Assembly: GCF_013041615.1 (NCBI RefSeq)
Contig: NZ_JABEPQ010000002.1
Span: forward strand, 186,001-250,000
Reading direction: 5' to 3'
DNA length: 64,000 nucleotides
Origin: Knoellia koreensis
Lineage (GTDB): Bacteria; Actinomycetota; Actinomycetes; Actinomycetales; Dermatophilaceae
Shown: one piece after another, positions 52,951-61,480 of the stretch
Position numbering within the stretch: position 1 is the first letter of the stretch
Layout: each line of letters begins with the position of its first letter
Translations under genes and position numbers: made by a program
Notes under the pieces: model-generated
Databases searched by the model: none
Seen by the model: only the letters and a program-made list of their open reading frames with translations
What the model was told of the DNA's origin: nothing

Positions 52951-55116
52951 ATGCCGCCCGCCACGCGCACGCGTGACCTTCCTCCCACCCCGGGAATGAC
53001 CCTCGTCGAGGGCGGCGCCGACTTCGCGGTGTATGCCGGTCACGCCGAGTCGGTGGACGTGTGCCTGTTCGAGCCGGGAGACGTCGACGGCCGCACGGAG
53101 CGCCGGATCCCCCTCGTCCAGCGCACCCATGGCACGTGGTTCGGGTTCCTGCCGGGTGTCGGGCCGGGTCAGCGGTATGCCGTGCGCGCAACGGGGCCGT
53201 GGCGTCCCGCCGAGGGCTTGCGCTACAACGGTTCCAAGTTGCTGCTCGACCCGTATGCCCGCGCCATCGAGGGCGAGGTGACGTGGGGGCCGTCGCTGTT
53301 CGGGCACCGGGTCGACGACCGGCTGCGCGGTGACGACACCGTTCCGTCGTCGCTGGACAGTGCCGGGTCGATGCCGCGCTGCGTGGTCGTCGACGGCTCG
53401 TTCGACTGGGGTGACGACGCACCACCACAGGTGCCGCTCGCCGACTCGGTCATCTACGAGGCGCACGTGCGCAACCTCACCAGGCTCCACCCCGAGGTGC
53501 CCGAGCACCTGCGTGGCACGTATGCCGGCGTGTGCCACCCGGCCGTCATCGCGCACCTCAAGGCGCTGGGCGTGACGACCATCGAGCTGCTGCCCGTGCA
53601 CTCCTTCACCTCCGAGCCCGAGGTGGTGCAGCGTGGACTCACCAACCACTGGGGCTACAACACGTTGGGCTTCTTCGCCCCCCACGCGGCATACGCCTCC
53701 ACGACCGACCCGCAGGGTGCGCTCGATGAGTTCAAGGGAATGGTGAAGCTCCTGCATAAGGCGGGCATCGAGGTGGTGCTCGACGTCGTCTTCAACCACA
53801 CTGCCGAGCAGTCGGCGCGCGACGGGGCGACCCTGTCGTGGCGGGGGCTCGACAACCGCGCCTACTACCGGATCGACGACCGCGGGCAGGACATCGACGT
53901 GACGGGGTGCGGCAACACCGTCGACCTGCGCCACGCGATGGTCTGCCGGATGGTGCTGGACTCGCTGCGCTACTGGGTGAGCGAGTGCCACGTCGACGGG
54001 TTCCGGTTCGACCTCGCCGTGGCGCTCGGGCGCGGTCGCGCCGACGAGTACGACCCGAACCACCCGTTCCTCGTGGCGTTGCGGACGGACCCGGTGCTGT
54101 CGCGGGTCAAGCTCATCGCCGAGCCGTGGGACGTCGGCATCCACGGGTGGCGGACGGGTCAGTTCCCGCCGCCGTTCTCGGAGTGGAACGACCGGTTCCG
54201 TGACACCGTGCGGACGTTCTGGCTCCAGGACCTGGGGGCGGCCAGCGCAGGGCAGGCCGGTCACGGTGTGCGCGAGCTCGGGACCCGGCTGGCCGGCTCG
54301 CAGGACCTCTTCGGGGCGCGCGACCGCAGGCCGGTGGCGTCGGTCAACTTCGTCGCCGCCCACGACGGCTTCACCGTCGCGGACCTAACGCGCTACGACA
54401 CCAAGCACAACGGCGCGAACGGTGAGGGCAACCGCGACGGATCCGACGGCAACCGGTCCTGGAACCACGGCATCGAGGGCGGTGTCGACTCGGGGGTGCC
54501 CGCGGCTGAGCTGGAGGCTGTGGAGGTCCGGCGGCGCCGGTCGATGCGCAACCTGCTGGCCACGAACCTGCTCGCCACCGGCGTCCCGATGCTCAACGCC
54601 GGCGACGAGTTCGGGCGCACCCAGGGCGGCAACAACAACCCCTACTGCCAGGACAACGAGACGTCGTGGTTCGACTGGAATCTCTTTGCGTGGCAACAGG
54701 ATCTGCTCGCCACCACGCAGTTCCTCACCCGGTTGCGGGCCGAGCAGCCGGTCCTGCGCCAACGCACCTTCTTCACCGGCCGGCCGGTGCACGACGACGG
54801 CTCGACCGACCTGGCGTGGTTCGACGCCTCCGGTGAGCTGATGGCCAACGGGCGGTGGGAGGACCCTGGCACCCGCACGCTGCAGATGTTCCTGAACGGC
54901 GCCTACCTCGGCCACCCGTCCCTGCTCGTCGTCCTCCACGGCGGCGCCGACGACGCGACGGTCACCCTGCCCTCCCCACCCGGCCTCGCGGCATACCAGC
55001 TGCTCTGGGACTCCGCCCTCGAGGTGCCGAACGAACCCGGGCCATCGACCCCGCCCGGCCCGGTGGAGGTGAGCGCCGCGAGCCTGCGCGTCTACCGCGC
55101 GATCGACGAGACCTGA
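52951..55116 (+). CDS. glgX: glycogen debranching enzyme GlgX
   Basis: 721 residues from ATG 52951. An N-terminal CBM48-like domain (DFAVYAGHAESVDVCLFEPG) precedes the GH13 barrel: DVVFNHTAEQS, CHVDGFRFDLAVALGRG (nucleophile Asp), KLIAEPWDVGIHGW (acid Glu), FVAAHDGFTVADL (third carboxylate). NHGIEGG and GDEFGRTQGGNNNPYCQDNE are typical of GlgX. It hydrolyses alpha-1,6 branches of phosphorylase-limit glycogen, complementing the phosphorylase at 61481. Five octamers fall within it, the densest run in any gene here. Confidence 0.97.
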   Translation: MPPATRTRDLPPTPGMTLVEGGADFAVYAGHAESVDVCLFEPGDVDGRTERRIPLVQRTHGTWFGFLPGVGPGQRYAVRATGPWRPAEGLRYNGSKLLLDPYARAIEGEVTWGPSLFGHRVDDRLRGDDTVPSSLDSAGSMPRCVVVDGSFDWGDDAPPQVPLADSVIYEAHVRNLTRLHPEVPEHLRGTYAGVCHPAVIAHLKALGVTTIELLPVHSFTSEPEVVQRGLTNHWGYNTLGFFAPHAAYASTTDPQGALDEFKGMVKLLHKAGIEVVLDVVFNHTAEQSARDGATLSWRGLDNRAYYRIDDRGQDIDVTGCGNTVDLRHAMVCRMVLDSLRYWVSECHVDGFRFDLAVALGRGRADEYDPNHPFLVALRTDPVLSRVKLIAEPWDVGIHGWRTGQFPPPFSEWNDRFRDTVRTFWLQDLGAASAGQAGHGVRELGTRLAGSQDLFGARDRRPVASVNFVAAHDGFTVADLTRYDTKHNGANGEGNRDGSDGNRSWNHGIEGGVDSGVPAAELEAVEVRRRRSMRNLLATNLLATGVPMLNAGDEFGRTQGGNNNPYCQDNETSWFDWNLFAWQQDLLATTQFLTRLRAEQPVLRQRTFFTGRPVHDDGSTDLAWFDASGELMANGRWEDPGTRTLQMFLNGAYLGHPSLLVVLHGGADDATVTLPSPPGLAAYQLLWDSALEVPNEPGPSTPPGPVEVSAASLRVYRAIDET

Positions 55117-55188
55117 AACCCTGTCCGCGGGCGTCCCCGCAGGACTACCCTTGGTCCACGGGAACACTTCCCGCTCAAGGGGGTCGGC

Positions 55189-55407
55189 ATGTTCGACATC
55201 AACATCTTCGAGATCTTCCTCTTCGGTGTGTTCGCGCTCGGGGCGATGGCTGCACTCGTGGGTCTCGGGTATGCCGTGGGCCGCAGGGTGCGCGACCACC
55301 GAACCCCCGAGCAGAGGTGGGCCGACGAGCACGGGGACGGCGACGACACGCAATTGCGCAACGGCAGCCGCATGGTGGGCGGCATCACCTTCGGCAACCA
55401 CCGCTGA
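55189..55407 (+). CDS. small single-span membrane protein
   Basis: 72 residues from ATG 55189, after AAGGGGGT. One membrane span, FEIFLFGVFALGAMAALVGL, continues into GYAVGRRVRDHRTPEQRWAD. The tail is acidic and polar. It is uncharacterised as far as I can recognise. A TACCCTTGG promoter-like stretch lies 40 bases upstream, suggesting its own transcript. An octamer (55269) encodes the Tyr-Ala. Confidence 0.65.
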   Translation: MFDINIFEIFLFGVFALGAMAALVGLGYAVGRRVRDHRTPEQRWADEHGDGDDTQLRNGSRMVGGITFGNHR

Positions 55408-55482
55408 CTACGGTCACCGGCGCCGCCGGCTGTGGCCACGGCATGACTGAGGCCCCGCCGGCCAGCGGGGTGTGGGGCGAGG

Positions 55483-56967
55483 TCATGGGTGCCACGGTGG
55501 TGGCGGCTCGTCGGGAGTGCCGGGGTCGAGCTGGCCCCACACGTCGTAGCTGCGGGCTTCTGGTCGGTCGTACGGAACCAGGCCCTTGGCATCGCCGTCC
55601 CCGCGCACGTGGTTCTGGGCAGGCGTCGAGTCGATGAAGGGCGAGCCGTCGTCGCGCTGCCGGGCTGGCGCCTGACCGGCCGCGAGGTCACCCGCGGCGG
55701 CGAGTCGTTGCCGTAACCAGTGGTCGTAGGAGCCTGGCGTGAGGTCCCAGACGACCTTGCCGTCGACCACCTGACCGTGCAGTCCCTTGCGGTGGATGAC
55801 GGTGTGGTGCGCGTCGCAGGCGAGTGCGGCGAAGTCGAGGTCCGTGGGTCCGCCGTCAACCCAGTGCCACAGGTGGTGGGCGTCGCACCAGGCCGCGGGC
55901 ACGGTGCAGCCGGGGAAGGTGCAGTGCTGGTCCCGCAACCAGAGGGCGCGGATCTGCGCAGCGGAGAACAGTCGCTGGGTGCGGCCGAGGTCGAGGATCT
56001 CGCCCTTGCCGCCGAGGACCACCGGGGTGACGCCGGCACCACACGCGATCCGCCTGATCGTCTCGGGGCCGATCAGGTCGCCGGTCATGGATGACCCGAG
56101 CACCGTGCCGGCCCCGGTCCGGGCGACCAGGTCGGGCAGGTCCATCGTGACCATCAGCTGCGCCTTCGGCGTGCTCGGCACGCCATCCGCAGACGCCACC
56201 CCGCGCCGGACGACCTCGAGGAGTGCCTCGAACCGGCGCTGGCGCGACGGGCGCTGGTCGGGCTCGCCGTCGGCCGGCCGCGGGGCGGACAGAGCCTGGA
56301 TCGCCGCCTCGAGCGCGGCCTTTGCCTCACCGTCGGCAACCATGCGGTACTCGAACAGCCCGGAACCGTCACCGTGCGGTTGGGACAACGAGGTCGCCTG
56401 GTGCAGGTGGTCCTGGTCGCACTGGAACTCCCCGTCGACCCCGTAGCGCGCGATCAACGCAGGCCGCAGCCTGCGGATCTCGGTCCGGGTTCCCACCTTG
56501 GCGCGCTCGAGCAGCTCGGTCAGGACGGGCTCCTTGGCTGCGGGCTTGAGTCGGTGGGCAATCCGCCGGTACTCCTCGACCACGCATGCCGCGTTGCCCA
56601 CCGGCACCACCGCGTCGGCGACTGCCTCCTTGACGGCAGCGAATCGCGGATGCTGCGCAGCCTCGACCACCGTCACCACTGCGGCGGACCCGCCTGCGCG
56701 CAACGAGGGTGCGTGGTCGCGCACCCAGCGCTGGAGTCCCGCAGTCCCGCCGCCGGTGCTGCCGCCGACATCGCCGCGCTCCACGCCCTCATTGACCACG
56801 GCGAATCGACTCGCCGCAGCCAGCTCCTCGACCCGGTCGAAGAGCTCCATCAGGGGGGCGAGCTCTTCACCCTGGGCGTTCCACAGCTCAGCGGCCAACC
56901 CCTCCATCGCGGCGCACGCGGCCTCCACCGCCTGTCGTCGCTGTGGGAGGGTCGGCGTCCTTGCCAT
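55483..56967 (-). CDS. HNH endonuclease with DUF222 domain
   Basis: 494 residues from ATG 56967. The DUF222 helical domain covers residues about 20-340 (LMELFDRVEELAAASRFAVV, IARYGVDGEFQCDQDHLHQA). The C-terminal HNH motif is CTFPGCTVPAAWCDAHHLWH with DLDFAALACDAHHTVIHRKG, two His and two Cys ligands in position. These proteins are abundant in actinobacteria, and the 13E12-type genes of mycobacteria belong to the same group. Nuclease activity is expected; role and mobility are not established. No terminal repeats are visible here. Confidence 0.88.
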   Translation of the reverse strand: MARTPTLPQRRQAVEAACAAMEGLAAELWNAQGEELAPLMELFDRVEELAAASRFAVVNEGVERGDVGGSTGGGTAGLQRWVRDHAPSLRAGGSAAVVTVVEAAQHPRFAAVKEAVADAVVPVGNAACVVEEYRRIAHRLKPAAKEPVLTELLERAKVGTRTEIRRLRPALIARYGVDGEFQCDQDHLHQATSLSQPHGDGSGLFEYRMVADGEAKAALEAAIQALSAPRPADGEPDQRPSRQRRFEALLEVVRRGVASADGVPSTPKAQLMVTMDLPDLVARTGAGTVLGSSMTGDLIGPETIRRIACGAGVTPVVLGGKGEILDLGRTQRLFSAAQIRALWLRDQHCTFPGCTVPAAWCDAHHLWHWVDGGPTDLDFAALACDAHHTVIHRKGLHGQVVDGKVVWDLTPGSYDHWLRQRLAAAGDLAAGQAPARQRDDGSPFIDSTPAQNHVRGDGDAKGLVPYDRPEARSYDVWGQLDPGTPDEPPPPWHP

Positions 56968-57191
56968 GCATCAAACCTAGACCCGGCCACCGACAACGAC
57001 TCGCGCCAAAACCGCTGACTGCCAACGCAATTCGCCGTGCACCTTACGGGATGCCAGAGGCGCAACAGGCCGCGCGGTTGGCAGCCCTGAGCGCCCATCG
57101 ACGCCCAGACGTGGCGTAGCACCCGGACGGCGACAACACGGCATACCGCGCATCCGTCCCGCAACGCCCAAACCGGCATAGGTTGGACACC

Positions 57192-59324
57192 ATGACGGGA
57201 CCAACGGAGGTCACGCAGCCCGGCCCTGCGCGGACGCCTGACGCATCGGTGGAGGAGCTGGTCGCCGAGTACGACGAGGAGCGACCGGCCCGGCGGCTGT
57301 CGCCGCGGCTCGACCAGGTGCTCACGGCGGTCTGCTTCCTCGTGTCGCTGTTCGTGCTCTACCAGGTGTTCCGCCCGTTGCGGCAGGGCGGCCAGTACTA
57401 CCTGATCCTGTTCCTCGCGTTCATCCTGCCGATGGTGTTCGTCTGCTACCGCGCGGGCCGTCGCCGATCCCGCCTCACCAAGGACGGCACCGACAAGGCC
57501 ACTCCCACAACGACTTCCGACAACCCCGGGCCACTCGACTGGGCGCTGGCCGTCTTCGCCTTCGTGGTGTGCATCTACCCCGTGCAGCCCTTCGTGATCG
57601 GCGACGGCGGCGGCGGGTTCGACGCGTTCCTCGACCGGCAGGGTGAGCTCGGCACCGTCGACCTCGTGATGGGCACGATCCTCACGGTGCTCGTCCTCGA
57701 GGCCACGCGGCGCACCACCGGCCTCGTCCTGCCAGCCGTGTGCGTCGTCGCGTTCCTCTACGCCTACTACGGCGGATTCCTCCCGGTGTCGTGGTCGATC
57801 AGCCACGCGGGCATCGACTTCACCGGCATCATCAACGGCTTCTACAACGACGCGTCCGGCTTCTTCGGCGTCCCCCTCGACGTCGCCGCGTCCTACATCG
57901 TCCTGTTCACCATCTACGGCGCGGTCCTCGAGGCCACGGGCGCCAGCCGGTTCTTCATCGACATCTCGTTTGCGGCCTTCCGCAAGTCGACCTCCGCCCC
58001 AGGCCGCACGGTCGCCCTCTCCGGCTTCCTCCTCGGCACCGTCTCCGGTTCGGGCACGGCCACCGCCGTCAGCCTCGGCTCGGTTGCCTGGCCGATCCTG
58101 CGCAAGGCGGGTTACCCCAAGGAAAACGCCGGCGGCATGCTCGCCGCGGCCGGCATCGGCGCCATCCTCTCTCCGCCGACCTTGGGAGCCGCGGCGTTCA
58201 TCATCGCGGAGTACCTCGGCCAGAACTACCTCAACGTCCTGCTCTGGGCCACGATCCCAACGATCCTCTACTACCTCGGCATCATCCTCGCCGTCGAGAT
58301 CGACGCCCGCCGGTTCGGCGCCCGCGAGGTCACCGTCAACACGCACAGCCCCCGTCACCTGTTGCTGCGCTTCGGCTACCACTTCCTGTCGCTGTTCGTC
58401 ATCATCATCTTCCTCGCGCTCGACATCCCGCCGTTCAAGGCCGTCGTCTACGCGACCCTCGTCGCAGCCGGGTTCGGCCTCGTCGAACGCGTTGTCTCCC
58501 ACCGCGATCCGCTTGACCCCGATGACGAGGCACGTCCCCTTCCAGAGGCGTTGCGCCGGTATGCCGCACAGCTCTACCGAGGGTTGGCCGCCGGTGTCCG
58601 TTCGGTGCTGCCGGTCGCGTCGGTCTGTGCCGCAGCCGGAATCATCACCTCGGTCATCGTCAAGACCGGAATCGGGCAGAGCCTCGCGACGATCCTGGTC
58701 AGCGTGGCGAAGGCGGTCACGGACAACCCCACCGGTGTCCTCGTCATCACCGCGGTCCTCGCCGCCATCGCCATCGCCATCCTCGGCCTGGCCGTGCCAG
58801 TGACGGCGTCCTTCATCATCAGCTGGGTCGTGATCGGGCCGGCCCTGCAGAGTCTCGGCGTCAGCGCCCCCGAGACCGCGATGTTCATCTTCTACTACGC
58901 CGTGCTCTCCGAGGTGTCTCCCCCGACAGCCCTTGCGGCAGTAGCCGCTTCAGCCATCACCGGTGGCGACACGATCAAGACGATGTGGCAGGCGTGGAAG
59001 TACACCCTGCCCGCCTTCCTCGCACCTTTGGCGTTCGTCATCACCGAGAACGGATCGCACCTGCTCATGCAGGGCGACGTCCTCTCGATCATCTGGACGA
59101 CCGTGGTGTCGATGCTCGCGGTCGCGGCCCTCGCGGTGGTCACGGGCGGCTGGCTCTTCGGTCCGGCCTCCCCGATCGTCCGTGCGCTGTGCGTGCCCGC
59201 CGCCGCACTCCTGCTCTACCTCCAGCCCTTCTCCATCAGCGTCGGGCTCGCATTCCTCGCGGCCGCCGTCGCCCTCGCCTACGTCACCCGCAACAGATCC
59301 CGCACCCAGGAGGAAACAGCATGA
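57192..59324 (+). CDS. TRAP transporter fused permease (DctQM type)
   Basis: 710 residues from ATG 57192. It has about 16 membrane spans: an N-terminal four-span small-subunit region (VCFLVSLFVLYQVF; YYLILFLAFILPMVFVCY) fused to a DctM-like large unit (AVLEATGASRFFIDISFAAF, GTVSGSGTATAVSLGSVAWP, GMLAAAGIGAILSPPTLGAA). Such fusions pair with TAXI-type binding proteins. The substrate, probably a carboxylate or sulfonate, cannot be told. Its stop overlaps the next ATG by 4 bases. Confidence 0.93.
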   Translation: MTGPTEVTQPGPARTPDASVEELVAEYDEERPARRLSPRLDQVLTAVCFLVSLFVLYQVFRPLRQGGQYYLILFLAFILPMVFVCYRAGRRRSRLTKDGTDKATPTTTSDNPGPLDWALAVFAFVVCIYPVQPFVIGDGGGGFDAFLDRQGELGTVDLVMGTILTVLVLEATRRTTGLVLPAVCVVAFLYAYYGGFLPVSWSISHAGIDFTGIINGFYNDASGFFGVPLDVAASYIVLFTIYGAVLEATGASRFFIDISFAAFRKSTSAPGRTVALSGFLLGTVSGSGTATAVSLGSVAWPILRKAGYPKENAGGMLAAAGIGAILSPPTLGAAAFIIAEYLGQNYLNVLLWATIPTILYYLGIILAVEIDARRFGAREVTVNTHSPRHLLLRFGYHFLSLFVIIIFLALDIPPFKAVVYATLVAAGFGLVERVVSHRDPLDPDDEARPLPEALRRYAAQLYRGLAAGVRSVLPVASVCAAAGIITSVIVKTGIGQSLATILVSVAKAVTDNPTGVLVITAVLAAIAIAILGLAVPVTASFIISWVVIGPALQSLGVSAPETAMFIFYYAVLSEVSPPTALAAVAASAITGGDTIKTMWQAWKYTLPAFLAPLAFVITENGSHLLMQGDVLSIIWTTVVSMLAVAALAVVTGGWLFGPASPIVRALCVPAAALLLYLQPFSISVGLAFLAAAVALAYVTRNRSRTQEETA

Positions 59325-59403
59325 ACACCCCACGAAGTCTCGCCCACGCAGAGCGTGGGACCCACCCCGCTTCGCTCCTCCGAGTACTTCGCGAGGACCC
59401 CGC
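59321..59403 (+). repeat. ATGA-junction palindromic element, copy 2
   Basis: The ATGA overlap of the TRAP permease stop is followed by ACACCCCACGAAGT and, 22 bases on, by CCCCGCTTCGCTCCTCC and TACTTCGCGAGGACCCCGCA. The same words in the same order occur in the element at 52360-52433 (about 34 of 40 positions match in the second block), with a 26-base insertion here that holds its own CCCACGC-GCGTGGG stem. Here the frame reads through and becomes a 32-residue N-terminal extension of the next gene. Confidence 0.55.
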
Positions 59404-60412
59404 AACAGCGCGCACCATGATTCGCCGACCGGTCACCACGCTCGCCGCCGTCACGGCACTCGTCCTCGCGGTCGCCGGCTGCGGCGGCAAGCAGGACCGC
59501 ACCGGCGCCGACGCCGGCGGCGACACGTCGTCGTGCGAGGCCAGCCCGGCGCAGATGACCATCGCCACCGGCAACAGCACCGGGGTCTACTACGCGCTCG
59601 GTGGCGGCCTCGCCTCGGTCATCTCCGCCAACACGAAGATCAAGGCGACCGCCGCCGAGACCGGCGCCTCCGTGCAGAACATCCAGCAGCTCGTCGACAA
59701 GAAGTACGACATCGCCTTCTCGCTGGCCGATACGGCTGCCGACGCCGTCCAGGGCAAGGGCGCGTTCGACGGCAAGAAGGCCGACGTCAAGGCACTCGCC
59801 CGGATCTACTCCAACTACACCCAGGTCGTCGTCAGCACGAAGTCCGGCATCAACTCCGTCGAGGACTTCAAGGGCAAGCGGATCTCCACCGGCTCCCCCA
59901 AGTCGGGTACCGAGGTGATCGCCAACCGCCTCATCGAGACGGCCGGCCTGCAGCCCGGCGACGTCAAGGCGCAGCGGCTCGACCTGGCCAAGACGGTCGA
60001 CGGCATGAAGGACGGCAGCATCGACGGGCTCGTCTGGTCCGGAGGCCTGCCCACCGGTGGCATCACCGACCTGGTCAGCTCGATGAAGGGGCAGGTCAAG
60101 TTCGTCGACATCACGCCCCTGCTGCCGAAGATGCAGGAGATCAACTCCGTCTACGCCGAGGGCACCATCCCGGCCGCGACCTACGGCACCGACGCCGACG
60201 CCAAGACGATCGTCGTGCCCAACGACCTGCTGGTCCGCTCGGACTTCGCCGACAACAACGCCTGTGCCCTCACCAAGCTGCTCTTCGACAAGAAGGCCGA
60301 CCTCGTCAAGGTGCACGTCGCCGCCAAGGAGCTCGACCCCAAGACTGCAGCCGAGACGGCACCGGTCGAGCTGCACCCGGGCTCCAAGCGAGCCCTCGAC
60401 CAGCTCGGCTGA
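59321..60412 (+). CDS. TAXI-family TRAP transporter solute-binding lipoprotein
   Basis: 363 residues from ATG 59321, whose AGGAGG leader is strong; the usual family start would be ATG 59417, giving 331 residues but no leader. The lipobox LAVAGC places the lipid cysteine at residue 54 of the long form (22 of the short). TIATGNSTGVYYALGGGLAS, AFSLADTAADAV and FKGKRISTGSPKSGTEVIAN are TAXI hallmarks. It captures the substrate outside and hands it to the fused permease encoded just before. The first 32 residues come from the junction repeat and are presumably removed with the signal peptide. Confidence 0.88.
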   Translation: MNTPRSLAHAERGTHPASLLRVLREDPATARTMIRRPVTTLAAVTALVLAVAGCGGKQDRTGADAGGDTSSCEASPAQMTIATGNSTGVYYALGGGLASVISANTKIKATAAETGASVQNIQQLVDKKYDIAFSLADTAADAVQGKGAFDGKKADVKALARIYSNYTQVVVSTKSGINSVEDFKGKRISTGSPKSGTEVIANRLIETAGLQPGDVKAQRLDLAKTVDGMKDGSIDGLVWSGGLPTGGITDLVSSMKGQVKFVDITPLLPKMQEINSVYAEGTIPAATYGTDADAKTIVVPNDLLVRSDFADNNACALTKLLFDKKADLVKVHVAAKELDPKTAAETAPVELHPGSKRALDQLG

Positions 60413-60434
60413 CCGCTCCTCGACCCCGCTCGCC

Positions 60435-60472
60435 GGCGGCTCGGACCTTCAGGGTCCGGGCCGCCGCCTTTT
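60435..60472 (+). terminator. intrinsic terminator of the TRAP operon
   Basis: GGCGGCTCGGACC (60435-60447) pairs with GGTCCGGGCCGCC (60453-60465) with one G-T wobble, loop 5, followed by GCCTTTTCGG. Confidence 0.85.
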
Positions 60473-60582
60473 CGGCCATGCACCCAAGGGAGTAGGACCG
60501 AAGCCTTCTCGAAGGGGATTCGCGTGTCCCACGCGTGGGACAACAGTGGTGGATGTTCGATGGACGACCCCAGGAGACAGCC

Positions 60583-61395
60583 ATGACAACGCCCTTCCGC
60601 TTCGGTCTCGTCGCGCTCCCCTACCCGGGCGCCGACTGGTCCGGCACCGCCCGCCAGGTCGAGGAGCTCGGCTTCGACAGCCTGCTCGTGCCCGACAACC
60701 TGCACGCCACCCCCGCGGCCCTCGCCTGCGCGTCCGCCGCGGGCGTCACCGAGCGCATCGCGGTCGGCCCCTACGTCGTCGCCACGCCCTTGCGCAACCC
60801 CGGGCTCGTGGCCGCGGATGCCGCTGGGCTGCACCAGCTCTCGGGTGGTCGGGTCGAGTTCGGCCTGGGCGCCGGGCGGCCTGATGCCGAGGACGAGGCA
60901 CGCCAGCTCGGCGTCGAGTTCGGGACCCCCGGCGAGCGGATGGCCCACCTCGAGGCGACCATCGACGCGGTTCGCGTGCGAACGCCTGACGTGCACATCA
61001 CGGTCGCCGCAGCGGGCCCGCGCATGCTCGCCCTCGGCGGTCGCCTCGCCGACGTCGTCGCCCTCGGGGCCTCACCGTTCGCGACCGCGGACGACCTCGC
61101 GCGGATGGCCGACACAGTCCGCGCCGGGGCGGGCGACCGGGCCGATGACGTGCAGCTCAACGTCAACCTGTCAGCCGTCGGTGACGAGGTGCCGCCCTGG
61201 CTCGCCGAGAAGATGGGCCTGACCATGGAGCGCCTCGTCGAGGCGCGCACCGCGACCTACCTGCGCGGCACCCCGGACGACATGGCCGAGACGCTGGTCG
61301 AACGTCGCGAGCCCACCGGCATCTCCTACGTCTGCGCCGGCGCCAACCACGCGCAGGACCTCGCCCCCGTCGTGGCGCTCCTGCGCGGCGCCTGA
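60583..61395 (+). CDS. LLM-class F420-dependent oxidoreductase
   Basis: 270 residues from ATG 60583, with CAGGAGA upstream. FRFGLVALPYPGADWSGTAR, LGFDSLLVPDNLHATPAALA, RIAVGPYVVATPLRNPGLVA and GGRVEFGLGAGRPDAEDEAR are typical of the bacterial luciferase-like (alpha/beta barrel) family of F420-using oxidoreductases. It is at the short end of the family's length range. The substrate is unknown. It stands alone between the TRAP terminator and an octamer-pair hairpin. Confidence 0.88.
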   Translation: MTTPFRFGLVALPYPGADWSGTARQVEELGFDSLLVPDNLHATPAALACASAAGVTERIAVGPYVVATPLRNPGLVAADAAGLHQLSGGRVEFGLGAGRPDAEDEARQLGVEFGTPGERMAHLEATIDAVRVRTPDVHITVAAAGPRMLALGGRLADVVALGASPFATADDLARMADTVRAGAGDRADDVQLNVNLSAVGDEVPPWLAEKMGLTMERLVEARTATYLRGTPDDMAETLVERREPTGISYVCAGANHAQDLAPVVALLRGA

Positions 61396-61424
61396 GCCGC
61401 GTCCCTCACCGGGGCCCAGGCGCA

Positions 61425-61461
61425 GGTATGCCGCGTGCGCGAGGCGCGCACGCGGCATACC
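61425..61461. terminator. perfect octamer-pair hairpin between convergent genes
   Basis: AGGTATGCCGCGTGCGC (61425-61441, in the trailing G form) pairs with GCGCACGCGGCATACCT ending at 61461; arms are 17 bp with a 3-base loop. Both arms carry the octamer. It lies between the convergent LLM and phosphorylase genes. Confidence 0.8.
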
Positions 61462-61480
61462 TATTGCGTCACAAGCCTTT

